From a virus, in IMG/VR virus record IMGVR_UViG_3300030117_006888, positions 1 through 40,482 of that record: a stretch of DNA of 40,482 nt; one strand, written 5' to 3'. The notes under the pieces are model-generated. The model did not search any database and had not been told where the DNA came from. It worked only from the letters and a program-made list of their open reading frames with translations. Positions 8,172 through 16,512 of this stretch are shown in pieces. Positions within the stretch are counted from its first letter, which is position 1. Every line of letters starts with the position of its first letter. A program made the translations under genes and the position numbers.

Positions 8172-8344
8172 TGGACTTGAACGATGAACGATTGCATCGA
8201 AGGCGGGTACCGTGGAAAGCTTTGACGAAAGAGGGGTACGAGCCGAGAAAGGTGATGATTGCAGCCCAAAAACTGGGAATGTGGAAGCTTGCGACAAGCG
8301 CTAAACAAAGAATCGACAATGAGAAACGAGTCGTCAATAAATGA
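8171..8344 (+). CDS. Small basic protein bridging helicase and nuclease genes
   Basis: A 57-codon gene whose ATG overlaps the helicase stop (TAATG) and whose own TGA overlaps the nuclease start (ATGA). The protein is basic, with Arg/Lys-rich ends, and probably helical. It carries no cysteine motif. Perfect coupling on both sides is strong evidence that it is translated. A DNA-binding accessory role next to helicase and nuclease is plausible but only inferred. Confidence 0.65.
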   Translation: MDLNDERLHRRRVPWKALTKEGYEPRKVMIAAQKLGMWKLATSAKQRIDNEKRVVNK

Positions 8345-9327
8345 ATAAGATACTCATCGACGCTGGGAGAAGTAGTCGAGGGTGGTCACGGATAGGATCA
8401 TTCTTCCGTTGCCCCCAGCTTTTCGCCTATCAGAACAGACTGAATATGAGCTTGATTCCTGCGAGCGCATTGACGCGTGGGAGTATGGGTCATGTGATCC
8501 AAGCGCATCAGCATGCAATCTGGGGCGCTCGAACTTCATCTGGTGTTTGGGTGGACGAAACATGGTACGACGACCCCACTGTTTTTCTTGATCCTGAAGA
8601 TGCCGTACAGCTTTGGTGCGATACTAATGGTGGCCATGAGCACCTTGAACGAATGGTCGAAACGTTTCATCAATATATGAGTCAGCACCCTGAGTGTCCC
8701 GGCGATGTCATTGCAGTCGAGTACCCTATCACTGCAGTCTTAGGGACAAAGGATAATGAGTGGGGCTTATGGGTCGTTCACAGGGAAGATCAACATTTCG
8801 ATCGTCGGGTGGCATATGTCAAAGCATTCGACGGCGGTAAAATTATACCCTCTCCCCTGAACTGTCCGGGTCACCCAGATTGTGGATCAGCTATCGTTCT
8901 GACTAGACGTCTCGATATGGTGATCAAAGACAGGTCTGGTCGAATATTTATCTGGGATCACAAACATCAGGCAAGAGTCGCTATGAACGGAAGTGTTGAT
9001 GGTTACGCTGCCGATGGTGGTTTCGCCGCCTTTAGAATTATGGGTAAACAACTTTACGGTAATGACTTCGGAGGCATCGCTCTCAACCTTATTCAAACCC
9101 AGCAGCCATGGAAGGTAGCAAGACCTCTTGTTCCTTCGACACCTCATAGAGATAAGCATTTTGCCGACATGCTATGGAGAGCAGAGCATCAACTGGCGAG
9201 GCTCGATTTGGAGCTACCCGAGTTCTGGAACTGGCCAAAAGTGCAGCACGAGACTGCATGCGTCGGTAGATACGGTGCATGTGCCGGAATCAAAATGTGT
9301 TTCCACGGCGAAGCGGCCACAATCTGA
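8341..9327 (+). CDS. Cas4/RecB-like PD-(D/E)XK nuclease with probable Fe-S cluster
   Basis: The 328-residue product has the nuclease core RLDMVIK...IWDHKH with Asp192, Asp206 and Lys208 as likely catalytic residues, and a QxxxY-type region further on. One cysteine near the N-terminus (Cys24 in FFRCPQL) and three near the C-terminus (Cys307, Cys314, Cys320) match the bracketing cysteines of the 4Fe-4S cluster in Cas4 and AddB-type nucleases. Phages use such enzymes as recombination exonucleases. It is coupled to the small basic gene before it and lies next to a Sak4-like ATPase, which supports a role in DNA end processing. Confidence 0.8.
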   Translation: MNKILIDAGRSSRGWSRIGSFFRCPQLFAYQNRLNMSLIPASALTRGSMGHVIQAHQHAIWGARTSSGVWVDETWYDDPTVFLDPEDAVQLWCDTNGGHEHLERMVETFHQYMSQHPECPGDVIAVEYPITAVLGTKDNEWGLWVVHREDQHFDRRVAYVKAFDGGKIIPSPLNCPGHPDCGSAIVLTRRLDMVIKDRSGRIFIWDHKHQARVAMNGSVDGYAADGGFAAFRIMGKQLYGNDFGGIALNLIQTQQPWKVARPLVPSTPHRDKHFADMLWRAEHQLARLDLELPEFWNWPKVQHETACVGRYGACAGIKMCFHGEAATI

Positions 9328-9340
9328 CCGAAAGCAATGG

Positions 9341-9390
9341 TCGAGACTTGATACTATTCAAATCCCAAAGCAACCAACATTGGAGAAAAC
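9341..9390 (+). promoter_or_regulatory. Leader of Sak4-like gene, shared with the SMC-like gene leader
   Basis: This leader contains TCGAGACTTGATA (9341-9353) and then CCCAAAGCAAC followed by TGGAGAAAAC up to the ATG. The leader at 14222-14287 carries matching blocks TCGAGTCTTGACA, CCCAAAGCAAC and TGGAGAAACC in the same order. GGAG is the ribosome binding site. The shared block upstream of it is not needed for ribosome binding and may be a promoter or a target of RNA-level control. Confidence 0.45.
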
Positions 9391-10368
9391 ATGACCAGCG
9401 AAGAACTGCCTACCGTAATGATTACGGTTTACGGCAAACCAAAACAAAAGAAAACCAGTGACGCATTAGCTGCGTTTCCTACCGCTCTTTTCTGCGGGGT
9501 TCCATCAGCAATTACACTCGTTGCACAGAATGAGTTGGGATTTACGCCTACTGTTCATCCAGATTCGCCCAAGAATCTGACCGAGCTTGTGGGCATGCTG
9601 AAGATGATGGCTTTGGATGGATCAGCAAAGCCTTATGGTGCTGTCGTTGTGGATGATCTCAGTCATCTTTGTCAGAGGTCTATGCTCGAATGGATGGAAG
9701 CCGCGCCGACAGGTCGTAGCGGTAAGAAGGATAGATTTTTTCCGTACCAACAGTTGAACCAAATGTTGCTTGAGATTGCCCATATTTCAAGGCATTTGGG
9801 TGTTCATCTTCTTATGAACTTTCACGAGCGAACTCCCGGCACAAACGCCGAGGGTCGCTTTTGTCCGGGTGGTCCCGACGTACCATCGAGAAACCAAATC
9901 GAAACTTTGCCCTCATGGTGCGATATCAACGTAAGGGCTATGGTTGATCCAAACTACCCAGATCCGTGGTTCCCAAGTATTTACTACTGCGACCCGACAG
10001 ACCCCGATTGGGTGACTGGAGACAGAACTGGAGTATGCACCAAGAAGACTCCCGGTAACATTCGAGAAATTTTGCGGGCAAGCGAGAGCAACTATCACCT
10101 TGCGCGGTTGCCGGGTCTTGAATGGCAGGATGAGGTTGCTCAATCCGTGGCAGACGATATGGTAGGTGGTGCCGCAGTTCAGGATGCAATCAAATCTGCG
10201 GTGTCAGGTCGGACTGACAACCCTCTACACCTCAGATGGGCGTGCCAAGATGGCATCGCTCGCGGTGTCTTGTTGCAGCAGGCGAAAACGTCACTGTTTG
10301 ATTTTGAGATGAAAGAAACCAACACAGCAAACTCTCCATCTTTGCCGCCCCCACCACCTAACAAATAG
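9391..10368 (+). CDS. Sak4-like RecA-fold ATPase (putative single-strand annealing recombinase)
   Basis: The 325-residue product begins with a RecA/AAA_24-type strand, IMTVYGKPKQKKTSDA-like, giving a P-loop GKPKQKKT at residues 15-22, and has a Walker B strand VVVDDLS with Asp88-Asp89. The usual glycine before the P-loop lysine is lysine here. Short RecA-fold ATPases beside a Cas4-like nuclease and a DUF669-type protein are typical of the phage Sak4 recombination module. The C-terminus ends in a proline-rich tail (six prolines) that may bind partners. The recombinase role comes from family and neighbours. Confidence 0.72.
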   Translation: MTSEELPTVMITVYGKPKQKKTSDALAAFPTALFCGVPSAITLVAQNELGFTPTVHPDSPKNLTELVGMLKMMALDGSAKPYGAVVVDDLSHLCQRSMLEWMEAAPTGRSGKKDRFFPYQQLNQMLLEIAHISRHLGVHLLMNFHERTPGTNAEGRFCPGGPDVPSRNQIETLPSWCDINVRAMVDPNYPDPWFPSIYYCDPTDPDWVTGDRTGVCTKKTPGNIREILRASESNYHLARLPGLEWQDEVAQSVADDMVGGAAVQDAIKSAVSGRTDNPLHLRWACQDGIARGVLLQQAKTSLFDFEMKETNTANSPSLPPPPPNK

Positions 10369-10415
10369 TTTCAACCCCCCGGTCATAAGACCACAACCCA
10401 AAAAAGGAGCCATTC

Positions 10416-11012
10416 ATGGGCATCAAAATTTCTGGTAACGCATTTCAAGGTATTAGTTCGTTGGGATCTGCCGTCCCTAACGCGGGCTTTTATCCTGTCT
10501 CAATCGTACGTATTGAGACTGGAGCAAACGACAAACCCGGAACTCGGAGGTTTCACGTCCAGTTCGATAATGGGTTCAAGATGTTTACGTTTGTGAGCCT
10601 GCCATACGACAACAGCGGCAACCTACTGCCGGGCCTCAGTGACAAGCAGGTACGTGGTCGCATGGCCGCTCTTCGAACTATTCTCGAGTCTCTTGGTTAC
10701 ACAAAAGAAAATATCGAGACTGCAGATGAGATCAATGATGCATGGTTCTTGGGAACTATGAACAATGGTCGAGTAGCATACGTTGAGTTCGAGCCGGGTC
10801 AGAAAGGAGTTGCAGGGTCATACAACGAGATCAAACGATTCCTTACTAAAGAACAATTCGAAGCTTTGAGTGAAGTAAGCAACGAAAAACCTGTAGAGAC
10901 CGTGGCTCAGAAACCAGCCGCGCCCGAACCCACAACTAATGGTGCCCCAGTACCTCCGTCTGGAGTGTCTTTGCCGCCGCCTGTTAGTGCTGCCCAGAAC
11001 ATCGTGGGCTGA
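10416..11012 (+). CDS. DUF669-type single-stranded-DNA-binding-like protein
   Basis: ATG with AAAGGAG upstream. The 198-residue product has a compact N-terminal domain (about residues 1-145) with alternating strands and a C-terminal Pro/Ala/Thr-rich linker ending in a hydrophobic tip. The N-terminal region, including NAGFYPVSIVRIETG and the KGxxxxYNEIKRF stretch, resembles DUF669 proteins that follow Sak4-type ATPases in phages and act as ssDNA-binding proteins. The tail lacks the acidic tip of bacterial SSB, which a separate gene at 26501 has. Recognition is from memory of the family and gene order. Confidence 0.65.
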   Translation: MGIKISGNAFQGISSLGSAVPNAGFYPVSIVRIETGANDKPGTRRFHVQFDNGFKMFTFVSLPYDNSGNLLPGLSDKQVRGRMAALRTILESLGYTKENIETADEINDAWFLGTMNNGRVAYVEFEPGQKGVAGSYNEIKRFLTKEQFEALSEVSNEKPVETVAQKPAAPEPTTNGAPVPPSGVSLPPPVSAAQNIVG

Positions 11013-11015
11013 TTA

Positions 11016-13796
11016 GTGGCATCCTTCAACCCCAAAGAATGTGGCGCGCGATGTGACGTCTGTCCGTTGGGGCCAGAAGGACCACTTCATAAAGATGAGT
11101 GGCGGCCTGTGGGTGGTGAGTTCCATCGACAGGCTGCCATCATCGCTGTAGCTGAATCCCCCGGAGCAGATGAGGTTCAGCACGGCAGACCTTTAGTTGG
11201 TCGAGCAGGTACAGAATGGGCGAACGCTCTGGTGCAGGCTGGCAAAGGTAGAGTGGACGTCGACTTGGATCACGTCATCTCATGCAAGCCGCCGGGACAA
11301 GACTCTGGGTCGTGGCGTCGTATGGAAAAGGCACTCGACAGACTCAACAGAAGACGACTGAAGAATGGTGATGATCCTCTGCCTCACCCAGTCGAATGTT
11401 GTCGGCCTCGCCTTATGAGTGTGGTCGAGAAGTATGAAAACATTATTACCTTAGGTAAAACTGCAACGTCAGTATTGACGGGTCAATCAAGCAGCATCCA
11501 AAGTTTGCGAGGTGGCCCGATGCAGATTGACGACGACTTTGATTGGGTGTCCGATCGTGGGACGAGAAAAATTATGCCCATGCTGCACCCGTCTTTTATT
11601 TTAAGGTCACCGAGTTGGAGGCATGTATTGCACTCTGACGTGGCCAAAGCATTTAGGTGGTTCGACAATTGTTTGCGCTGGACATCGCCAGATAGTCTGA
11701 TCAACCCATCGCCTGATGAACTTGCCGACTGGTTGTCCCAAAGCGCGCCGTTCTGGGCTTACGACGTTGAGACAGACGGGATCGAACCCTTAGAGTGCAA
11801 TCTTCGGACAATTGCGATTGCTATTCCTGACATGGATGAAACGGGTAAAGCTGCTCGTTCAAACGTGTATCAAAATGCGAAGGCTGTAGGTGTCGGTCTG
11901 CTGTCGGTAGATGGTCGCACACGAATCTACAATCCTGAAGATGAGAGAAAGATTCTGGATCTTCTCCGTCAGGCATTTACAGACGGACGAGTATGGGTTG
12001 GTCACAACGCAGGATACTACGACAGGATGGTGGTCGAGACTCGACTCGGAGTCACACCCTACCCGCTTGTGGACACTCTTTTTCATGCGCGTTTTAGGGC
12101 TCCAGATCTGCCGAAAGGGTTGAAGACAATTGGTTCAATACTGACCGATGTCGAGCGTTGGGAAACAACAGAAAAGGGAACCCACATATCGACCGGTAGT
12201 CAGGATGACGATGAGCTACTGCGATACAACATCGTTGATTCTACAGTCAACGCACGGATCGTTGTGCCCCTGATGGACGCTTCTGCTGCTGCTGGAGCAT
12301 TCGAAAGCATTTCACCAGACATCAAACCTTCTGGTTGGTCAATCACTCGACCGTGGAATCTAAATGAAATCGACCATGCCACACAAGAGATGTGTGTTGG
12401 AATGCACAAATCGGGTGTTTGGGTCGATCAAAAGCTTCGTTCATTGTTGGAAGCGGAGTATGATGTATCAGTTCGAAAACGCTACAAGAACCTGCAGTCA
12501 CTGGCTCAGTGCGTTGGGTTGTCTAAGTTGGACTCAGACTCGGTGAACGAGTTGAACCCCGGTAGCGCCGATCAAATTCGTAATCTGCTCTATGAGCGTT
12601 GGGGCTTGGGTATACCTGCATCAATGGATGCGCGGGAGTTCTACACTGAGACGGGCGCTCCGGGTACTGGTGACGCGGTGCTGAGGGCGCATCTTGCCTC
12701 AGGTCGATTGACGGAAGATCAAGAATCATTTGTTCGTGAGTTGAGACTGTATCGGAGGGAGAAAAACAAAATCTTGGGAACCGTTTTGATTCCACTGCGC
12801 AGACGCGATCAAGACTCTAAAAAAGGATTGGTCCATGAAGATGGTCGTGTCCGATCAACATGGAATGCTCACGTAACAAGTGTGGGCCGACTGAGTAGTA
12901 GCGGACCAAACTTACAGAATATCGGTAACCGAAAAGGTCAGGGAAGACTGAAAAAGATTTTTGCCGCTCCTCCCGGACGAATCCTTGTTGGAGCCGATCT
13001 CGATCAAGCGCACCTTAGAATCACTGCTTGCTATTGGCAGATACCCCGTTTGCTCGAATGCTTTGCGACTGGCAAGGATCCCCACAATCTTCTTGCTTAC
13101 GACGTTTTCGGTAAAGACTTCAAGAATGCAAGCGGATGGGGTCCGGATGGTTTCAGCTTGAACCGCAAGCCTACAGGCGGTGAAGCAAAAGCTATGCGCG
13201 ATGTAATGAAGACCTTTCGGTACGCGTCAATCTATTGGGCAGACCCTACGACTGTATGGCAGGTACTGACTAGCACAGAGACAGATGATGGTCGTATGCC
13301 ATACCTGAAGTTCGAGACGAGGGAAGTAAGGCATTTCCACAACAAGTGGCTCGAGGCAGAGCCTGAGTGGGAGGTGGCGTGGAAGAACATGCTGCAGCTT
13401 TATGAGAAGCAGGGCCATATGTTTGAGCCGGTGTTCGGTCGCAGGTCAGGGCCACTGTCAGACGGTAAAAAGAATGAGGTCGTAAACTTCCCAATCCTCG
13501 CGGCAGAATCGTCGATTATGAGAATCGCAGAACAAGAGGTAATCTCGGCGTTCCCGTTTGACTACGCGGGTCGTGGTACTGGAATGATCCATCAGTGCCA
13601 TGATTCTATAGCAGTTGAGATTGAACTGCCATCGGGGCTACCTCAAGACTGGCAGCCGGTATCCGGTGAACCGTTGCCACCACAAATAGAGCATGCACGA
13701 AAAACTATCGAATCATGCATGACAGTTTCTCTTCCGGGATGGGAAGTCCCAATGACTGCTGAGGCCGATGTCGGTCGCAGCCTTAAAGATGTTTGA
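11016..13796 (+). CDS. Uracil-DNA glycosylase / 3'-5' exonuclease / family A DNA polymerase fusion
   Basis: GTG start three bases after the previous stop. The 926-residue product has three domains. Residues 1-220 match family 4/5 uracil-DNA glycosylase: CDVC (13-16), AESPGADE (46-53), SCKPPG, ECCRPRL and HPSFILRSP, so all four Fe-S cysteines appear present. A DEDDy-like exonuclease follows with DVETD (250-254), HNAGYYD and YNIVDS. The polymerase has motif A DLDQAHLR (661-668), motif B RDVMKTFRYASIYW (728-741) and motif C HDS (862-864). Three motif positions are unusual: His666 at the steric-gate Glu, Tyr736 at the Phe762 position, and Ser864 for the usual Glu. It is the probable replicative polymerase. 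Confidence 0.88.
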   Translation: MASFNPKECGARCDVCPLGPEGPLHKDEWRPVGGEFHRQAAIIAVAESPGADEVQHGRPLVGRAGTEWANALVQAGKGRVDVDLDHVISCKPPGQDSGSWRRMEKALDRLNRRRLKNGDDPLPHPVECCRPRLMSVVEKYENIITLGKTATSVLTGQSSSIQSLRGGPMQIDDDFDWVSDRGTRKIMPMLHPSFILRSPSWRHVLHSDVAKAFRWFDNCLRWTSPDSLINPSPDELADWLSQSAPFWAYDVETDGIEPLECNLRTIAIAIPDMDETGKAARSNVYQNAKAVGVGLLSVDGRTRIYNPEDERKILDLLRQAFTDGRVWVGHNAGYYDRMVVETRLGVTPYPLVDTLFHARFRAPDLPKGLKTIGSILTDVERWETTEKGTHISTGSQDDDELLRYNIVDSTVNARIVVPLMDASAAAGAFESISPDIKPSGWSITRPWNLNEIDHATQEMCVGMHKSGVWVDQKLRSLLEAEYDVSVRKRYKNLQSLAQCVGLSKLDSDSVNELNPGSADQIRNLLYERWGLGIPASMDAREFYTETGAPGTGDAVLRAHLASGRLTEDQESFVRELRLYRREKNKILGTVLIPLRRRDQDSKKGLVHEDGRVRSTWNAHVTSVGRLSSSGPNLQNIGNRKGQGRLKKIFAAPPGRILVGADLDQAHLRITACYWQIPRLLECFATGKDPHNLLAYDVFGKDFKNASGWGPDGFSLNRKPTGGEAKAMRDVMKTFRYASIYWADPTTVWQVLTSTETDDGRMPYLKFETREVRHFHNKWLEAEPEWEVAWKNMLQLYEKQGHMFEPVFGRRSGPLSDGKKNEVVNFPILAAESSIMRIAEQEVISAFPFDYAGRGTGMIHQCHDSIAVEIELPSGLPQDWQPVSGEPLPPQIEHARKTIESCMTVSLPGWEVPMTAEADVGRSLKDV

Positions 13797-13803
13797 GGTT
13801 TGT

Positions 13804-14232
13804 ATGAAATCGCAATGGTTCCTAGCTCACAGTAAAAAAGATGAACCCGAAGAAATTGAACTCTGGTGCAAAGAGATCGGTGAGAATCTTACAGGGGATG
13901 GATGGGAGGCGTTTGTCATCTCTGGTCGCGATGACTACGCCAATCGATCTGCTGCAATGGGTGGGTGGAAAGCTTGGTGCCGCGACGTGCCCTCCGGTAC
14001 AGATTATGCCGGTCATCCCATGTACCACGGTGTCATCGTTCCCGCAGATTCATTGATAGAGGAACCGACTGTTGGAAAGGCAACCGCACAAATCATTGAG
14101 GGTTTTCTTAGAGAAGGCAAGCATGCATATACGTGGTGCCCCGATTCCAAAAAGTTCAAGCAAATACAATCTGTCGAGACACTCCCAAATGATGACTGGG
14201 TGGCTTGGGCAAAACTAACGTTCGAGTCTTGA
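13804..14232 (+). CDS. Hypothetical protein, possible Rossmann-like (NDT/TIR-like) fold
   Basis: ATG at 13804 is preceded by GAGG; an upstream in-frame ATG at 13768 would overlap the polymerase. The 142-residue product starts with a strand (WFLAHS), has a long helix, and later a pattern VIVPADSLIEEPTVGKATAQII followed by a helix and HAYTW, quoted here only as VIVPADSLIEEPTVGKA. That arrangement recalls nucleoside 2-deoxyribosyltransferase or TIR-like Rossmann folds, where a conserved acidic residue follows the second strand. The resemblance is weak and the function is unassigned. It sits between polymerase and SMC-like genes. Confidence 0.6.
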   Translation: MKSQWFLAHSKKDEPEEIELWCKEIGENLTGDGWEAFVISGRDDYANRSAAMGGWKAWCRDVPSGTDYAGHPMYHGVIVPADSLIEEPTVGKATAQIIEGFLREGKHAYTWCPDSKKFKQIQSVETLPNDDWVAWAKLTFES

Positions 14233-14287
14233 CAGTGCGGTACATTCGTGTGAAGTTTTTTTACCCAAAGCAACTAATGGAGAAACC
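14222..14287 (+). promoter_or_regulatory. Promoter/leader of the SMC-like gene (TTGACA and shared leader)
   Basis: TTGACA at 14229-14234 is a perfect -35 hexamer at the end of the upstream gene, though no good -10 stands at the ideal distance. A T-run, CCCAAAGCAAC (14264-14274) and TGGAGAAACC lead to the ATG. The same ordered blocks occur upstream of the Sak4-like gene at 9341-9390, so the two genes may be co-regulated. Confidence 0.45.
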
Positions 14288-16294
14288 ATGAGACCTTATG
14301 TCAAACACGTTTACAGTAATCTTAAATCACCCTTAGCTGATGGGGAAGCATGGGAGGTTGAATTGAGTCAGAGAACATTGTTTGTTGGCTCAAATACCAG
14401 CCATAAAAGCAGTGTTATTCAGTCCATCGAGTTGGCTTTGGCCGGTTCAGCAGACGATATTTTTGGTCGAAGTGCGGTGTCTGATGCTGCGCTGTTGTTG
14501 ACCTTAGCTCCCAAAGATGAGCTTGGAATTACGGCGACGTTGTCCAACTCGAAAACAGCATCCTTCAATGTCAGAAGGGAGGGAACAAAGGTTAAACGAC
14601 CAACACATGATGGTCCCGGTGCGGGATCGCTTGTCCATCGGTCTGTAGCTGCGGCTCTTTCGGGTTCTCCTGCATCTGCCCGTAAAGCGTTTCTTGGGTG
14701 GTCAGGTGGCAACGTCGATCTGAATCGTGTGCTTCAATACCTTCCTGAAAGCATGCACTCAAAGTATAAGGACATTGCACAGTTCAAGGGCAGGGGTAAG
14801 ACTGCGGTCGAGACTTTGATTGACGTTGCTGCGTATGCAGGACAGAAGCAGCGTGAGGCAGCAAAGGAGGCCAAAGGCGCAGAGATTCTTCTCAACGGAA
14901 TCAACAATGAGCTTGATGCCCGCCCTGATGATGATGACATGGTGCGCATGAGGTCAGCGGTAGCTCAGGCAAAGATGATTCTAGATCGGTCGGTCAGGGC
15001 TGGTAAGCAAGGCATGACTCCTGAGGAGAAGAATGAAAAGATAGACAGCATCAAATCGATGATAGAATTTTTGGAGAGTAAAAGATTGAACTCTGTTCAT
15101 GAACGAGATCAACTTCAAAAGGTTTTGCCATCAAAAGGTGAGAACGTTGATCACGCAATCGCAATCGTAGATGTAGCAGTCAAGCATAGCCTTGATGCCT
15201 GCCCCGTTTGTAGCAGTGAAGTTGGTTTGGACCACTTGAAGAACTGCCAGTCATTCTATCAACAACAAGCAGATGAATGGGATCGGAAATCGAAAAGCAC
15301 GATGGAGTCAATCAAGACCTTCGAAAAGAATATCGGCACCTACGAGGCTGAAATTGCTATTCAAAAAGAGAAACTCGAAGAGCTTGAATCGGTGAAACCA
15401 AAGCAGAAAGATCCGAACGTCATTCCAGTTGTTGATGCCACGGCAAGACTGGAGGCGGCGATGGATGCCATGACCAAGATGGATCACGCTGTTGCACAAT
15501 GGGACAGCTTTCAAAGGGCAAGAGGTAAGGTGACCCGCATGAAGGAAGATGTGGAGACCTATAAGTCGATGAAGAAAGAATGTGAGTCAGCGATTGGAAT
15601 GTTGTTGAATGATCAGACAAAGACTTTTTCAAACAAGGTACAAAAGTATCTGCCCGAAGATTGGAGGTTTAACATTGAGCTTATTGACGGTGATCGGGAA
15701 GTCTTTCGTATGGGGATTATGAGGGGCGACAAGCTACACGCCGCACTGTCCGGGGCTGAGTGGACCTCTGTTGTCACTGCTATATCGATGGCTGTTGTCG
15801 AAGGTCTGGGACAGGATGAGCCTGCCGTGTTGATTCCTGAAGATAGAGCGTGGGATGGAAAGACACTCGCTTCTGTGATGCGTGGGTTTAGTAACTTCGA
15901 TGGTCAAGTTGTTATGGCAAGCACTACACGTCCTGTTGGAAAGACACCCAAGGGCTGGACGATTGTTGAAATGGATAAGCTGATTGAGTCTTGGACAACG
16001 TCCGAAGTTGACGAGGAGGAGGCCCCAGTTGAGGAGGTGCCAACCGTTAGCAAGACAAGTATCAATCATGCCAGTGGTGGCTTCAGGGTTACAACTAGAA
16101 CCGCGATTATGCTTGAAACATTGGGTTATCAAACAGATGTTATTCAATCAATGTCTCGCGACACTGTGGCAGAGCTTATCAGACAGCAGATTCCGCCAGA
16201 GAATGTTTGTGTGACTGAGGATGGTGGTTTCTACATTCGCAGGGGCGGTAACGTTTTGCCTATGCCACCCGCACCGAAAGTATCGCCGACGTGA
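14288..16294 (+). CDS. SMC/RecF-like AAA ATPase with zinc-hook-type CxxC
   Basis: The 668-residue product has an N-terminal P-loop GSNTSHKS (residues 34-41), a long helical and coiled-coil middle interrupted by CPVC (305-308) that resembles a Rad50-type zinc hook, a signature-like ALSGAEW and a Walker B-like AVLIPED strand followed by VVMAST. This is the plan of SMC/Rad50/RecF-type ATPases acting on DNA ends or structure. The P-loop has His where Gly normally precedes the catalytic Lys. A C-terminal extension of about 130 residues is unassigned. Recombination or replication support is likely given its neighbours. Confidence 0.8.
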   Translation: MRPYVKHVYSNLKSPLADGEAWEVELSQRTLFVGSNTSHKSSVIQSIELALAGSADDIFGRSAVSDAALLLTLAPKDELGITATLSNSKTASFNVRREGTKVKRPTHDGPGAGSLVHRSVAAALSGSPASARKAFLGWSGGNVDLNRVLQYLPESMHSKYKDIAQFKGRGKTAVETLIDVAAYAGQKQREAAKEAKGAEILLNGINNELDARPDDDDMVRMRSAVAQAKMILDRSVRAGKQGMTPEEKNEKIDSIKSMIEFLESKRLNSVHERDQLQKVLPSKGENVDHAIAIVDVAVKHSLDACPVCSSEVGLDHLKNCQSFYQQQADEWDRKSKSTMESIKTFEKNIGTYEAEIAIQKEKLEELESVKPKQKDPNVIPVVDATARLEAAMDAMTKMDHAVAQWDSFQRARGKVTRMKEDVETYKSMKKECESAIGMLLNDQTKTFSNKVQKYLPEDWRFNIELIDGDREVFRMGIMRGDKLHAALSGAEWTSVVTAISMAVVEGLGQDEPAVLIPEDRAWDGKTLASVMRGFSNFDGQVVMASTTRPVGKTPKGWTIVEMDKLIESWTTSEVDEEEAPVEEVPTVSKTSINHASGGFRVTTRTAIMLETLGYQTDVIQSMSRDTVAELIRQQIPPENVCVTEDGGFYIRRGGNVLPMPPAPKVSPT

Positions 16295-16512
16295 ACTGTG
16301 AGCATTGTGGAGAAAAAACGAAGGTAGTTGATTCTCGTAACGGTGATTCAACTGCCTCGTTTCGAGGGCAAGGACTCATCCGTGAGCATGTGTCTTGGTA
16401 CACAAGCGATTGGGTATGTCGTCAACGCAAGTGTTTGAGTTGCGGCCGTGTTTCGGTCACTGTTGAGATTTCAATCACTGACCTTAACAACGGCTGGCAA
16501 CGAAAGACTTAG
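16291..16512 (+). CDS. NrdR-type zinc-ribbon miniprotein
   Basis: GTG start overlaps the stop of the SMC-like gene (GTGA). The 73-residue product has CEHC followed by KVVDSR and later RQRKCLSCGRVSVTVE. This is the N-terminal zinc ribbon of the ribonucleotide reductase repressor NrdR, in which CxxC, VxDSR, RRRxCxxCxxR and F-T-x-E occur in this order. The ATP-cone domain of NrdR is absent, so this is a ribbon-only protein. It might bind NrdR boxes or nucleic acid without nucleotide sensing. DNA binding is inference. Confidence 0.75.
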   Translation: MNCEHCGEKTKVVDSRNGDSTASFRGQGLIREHVSWYTSDWVCRQRKCLSCGRVSVTVEISITDLNNGWQRKT

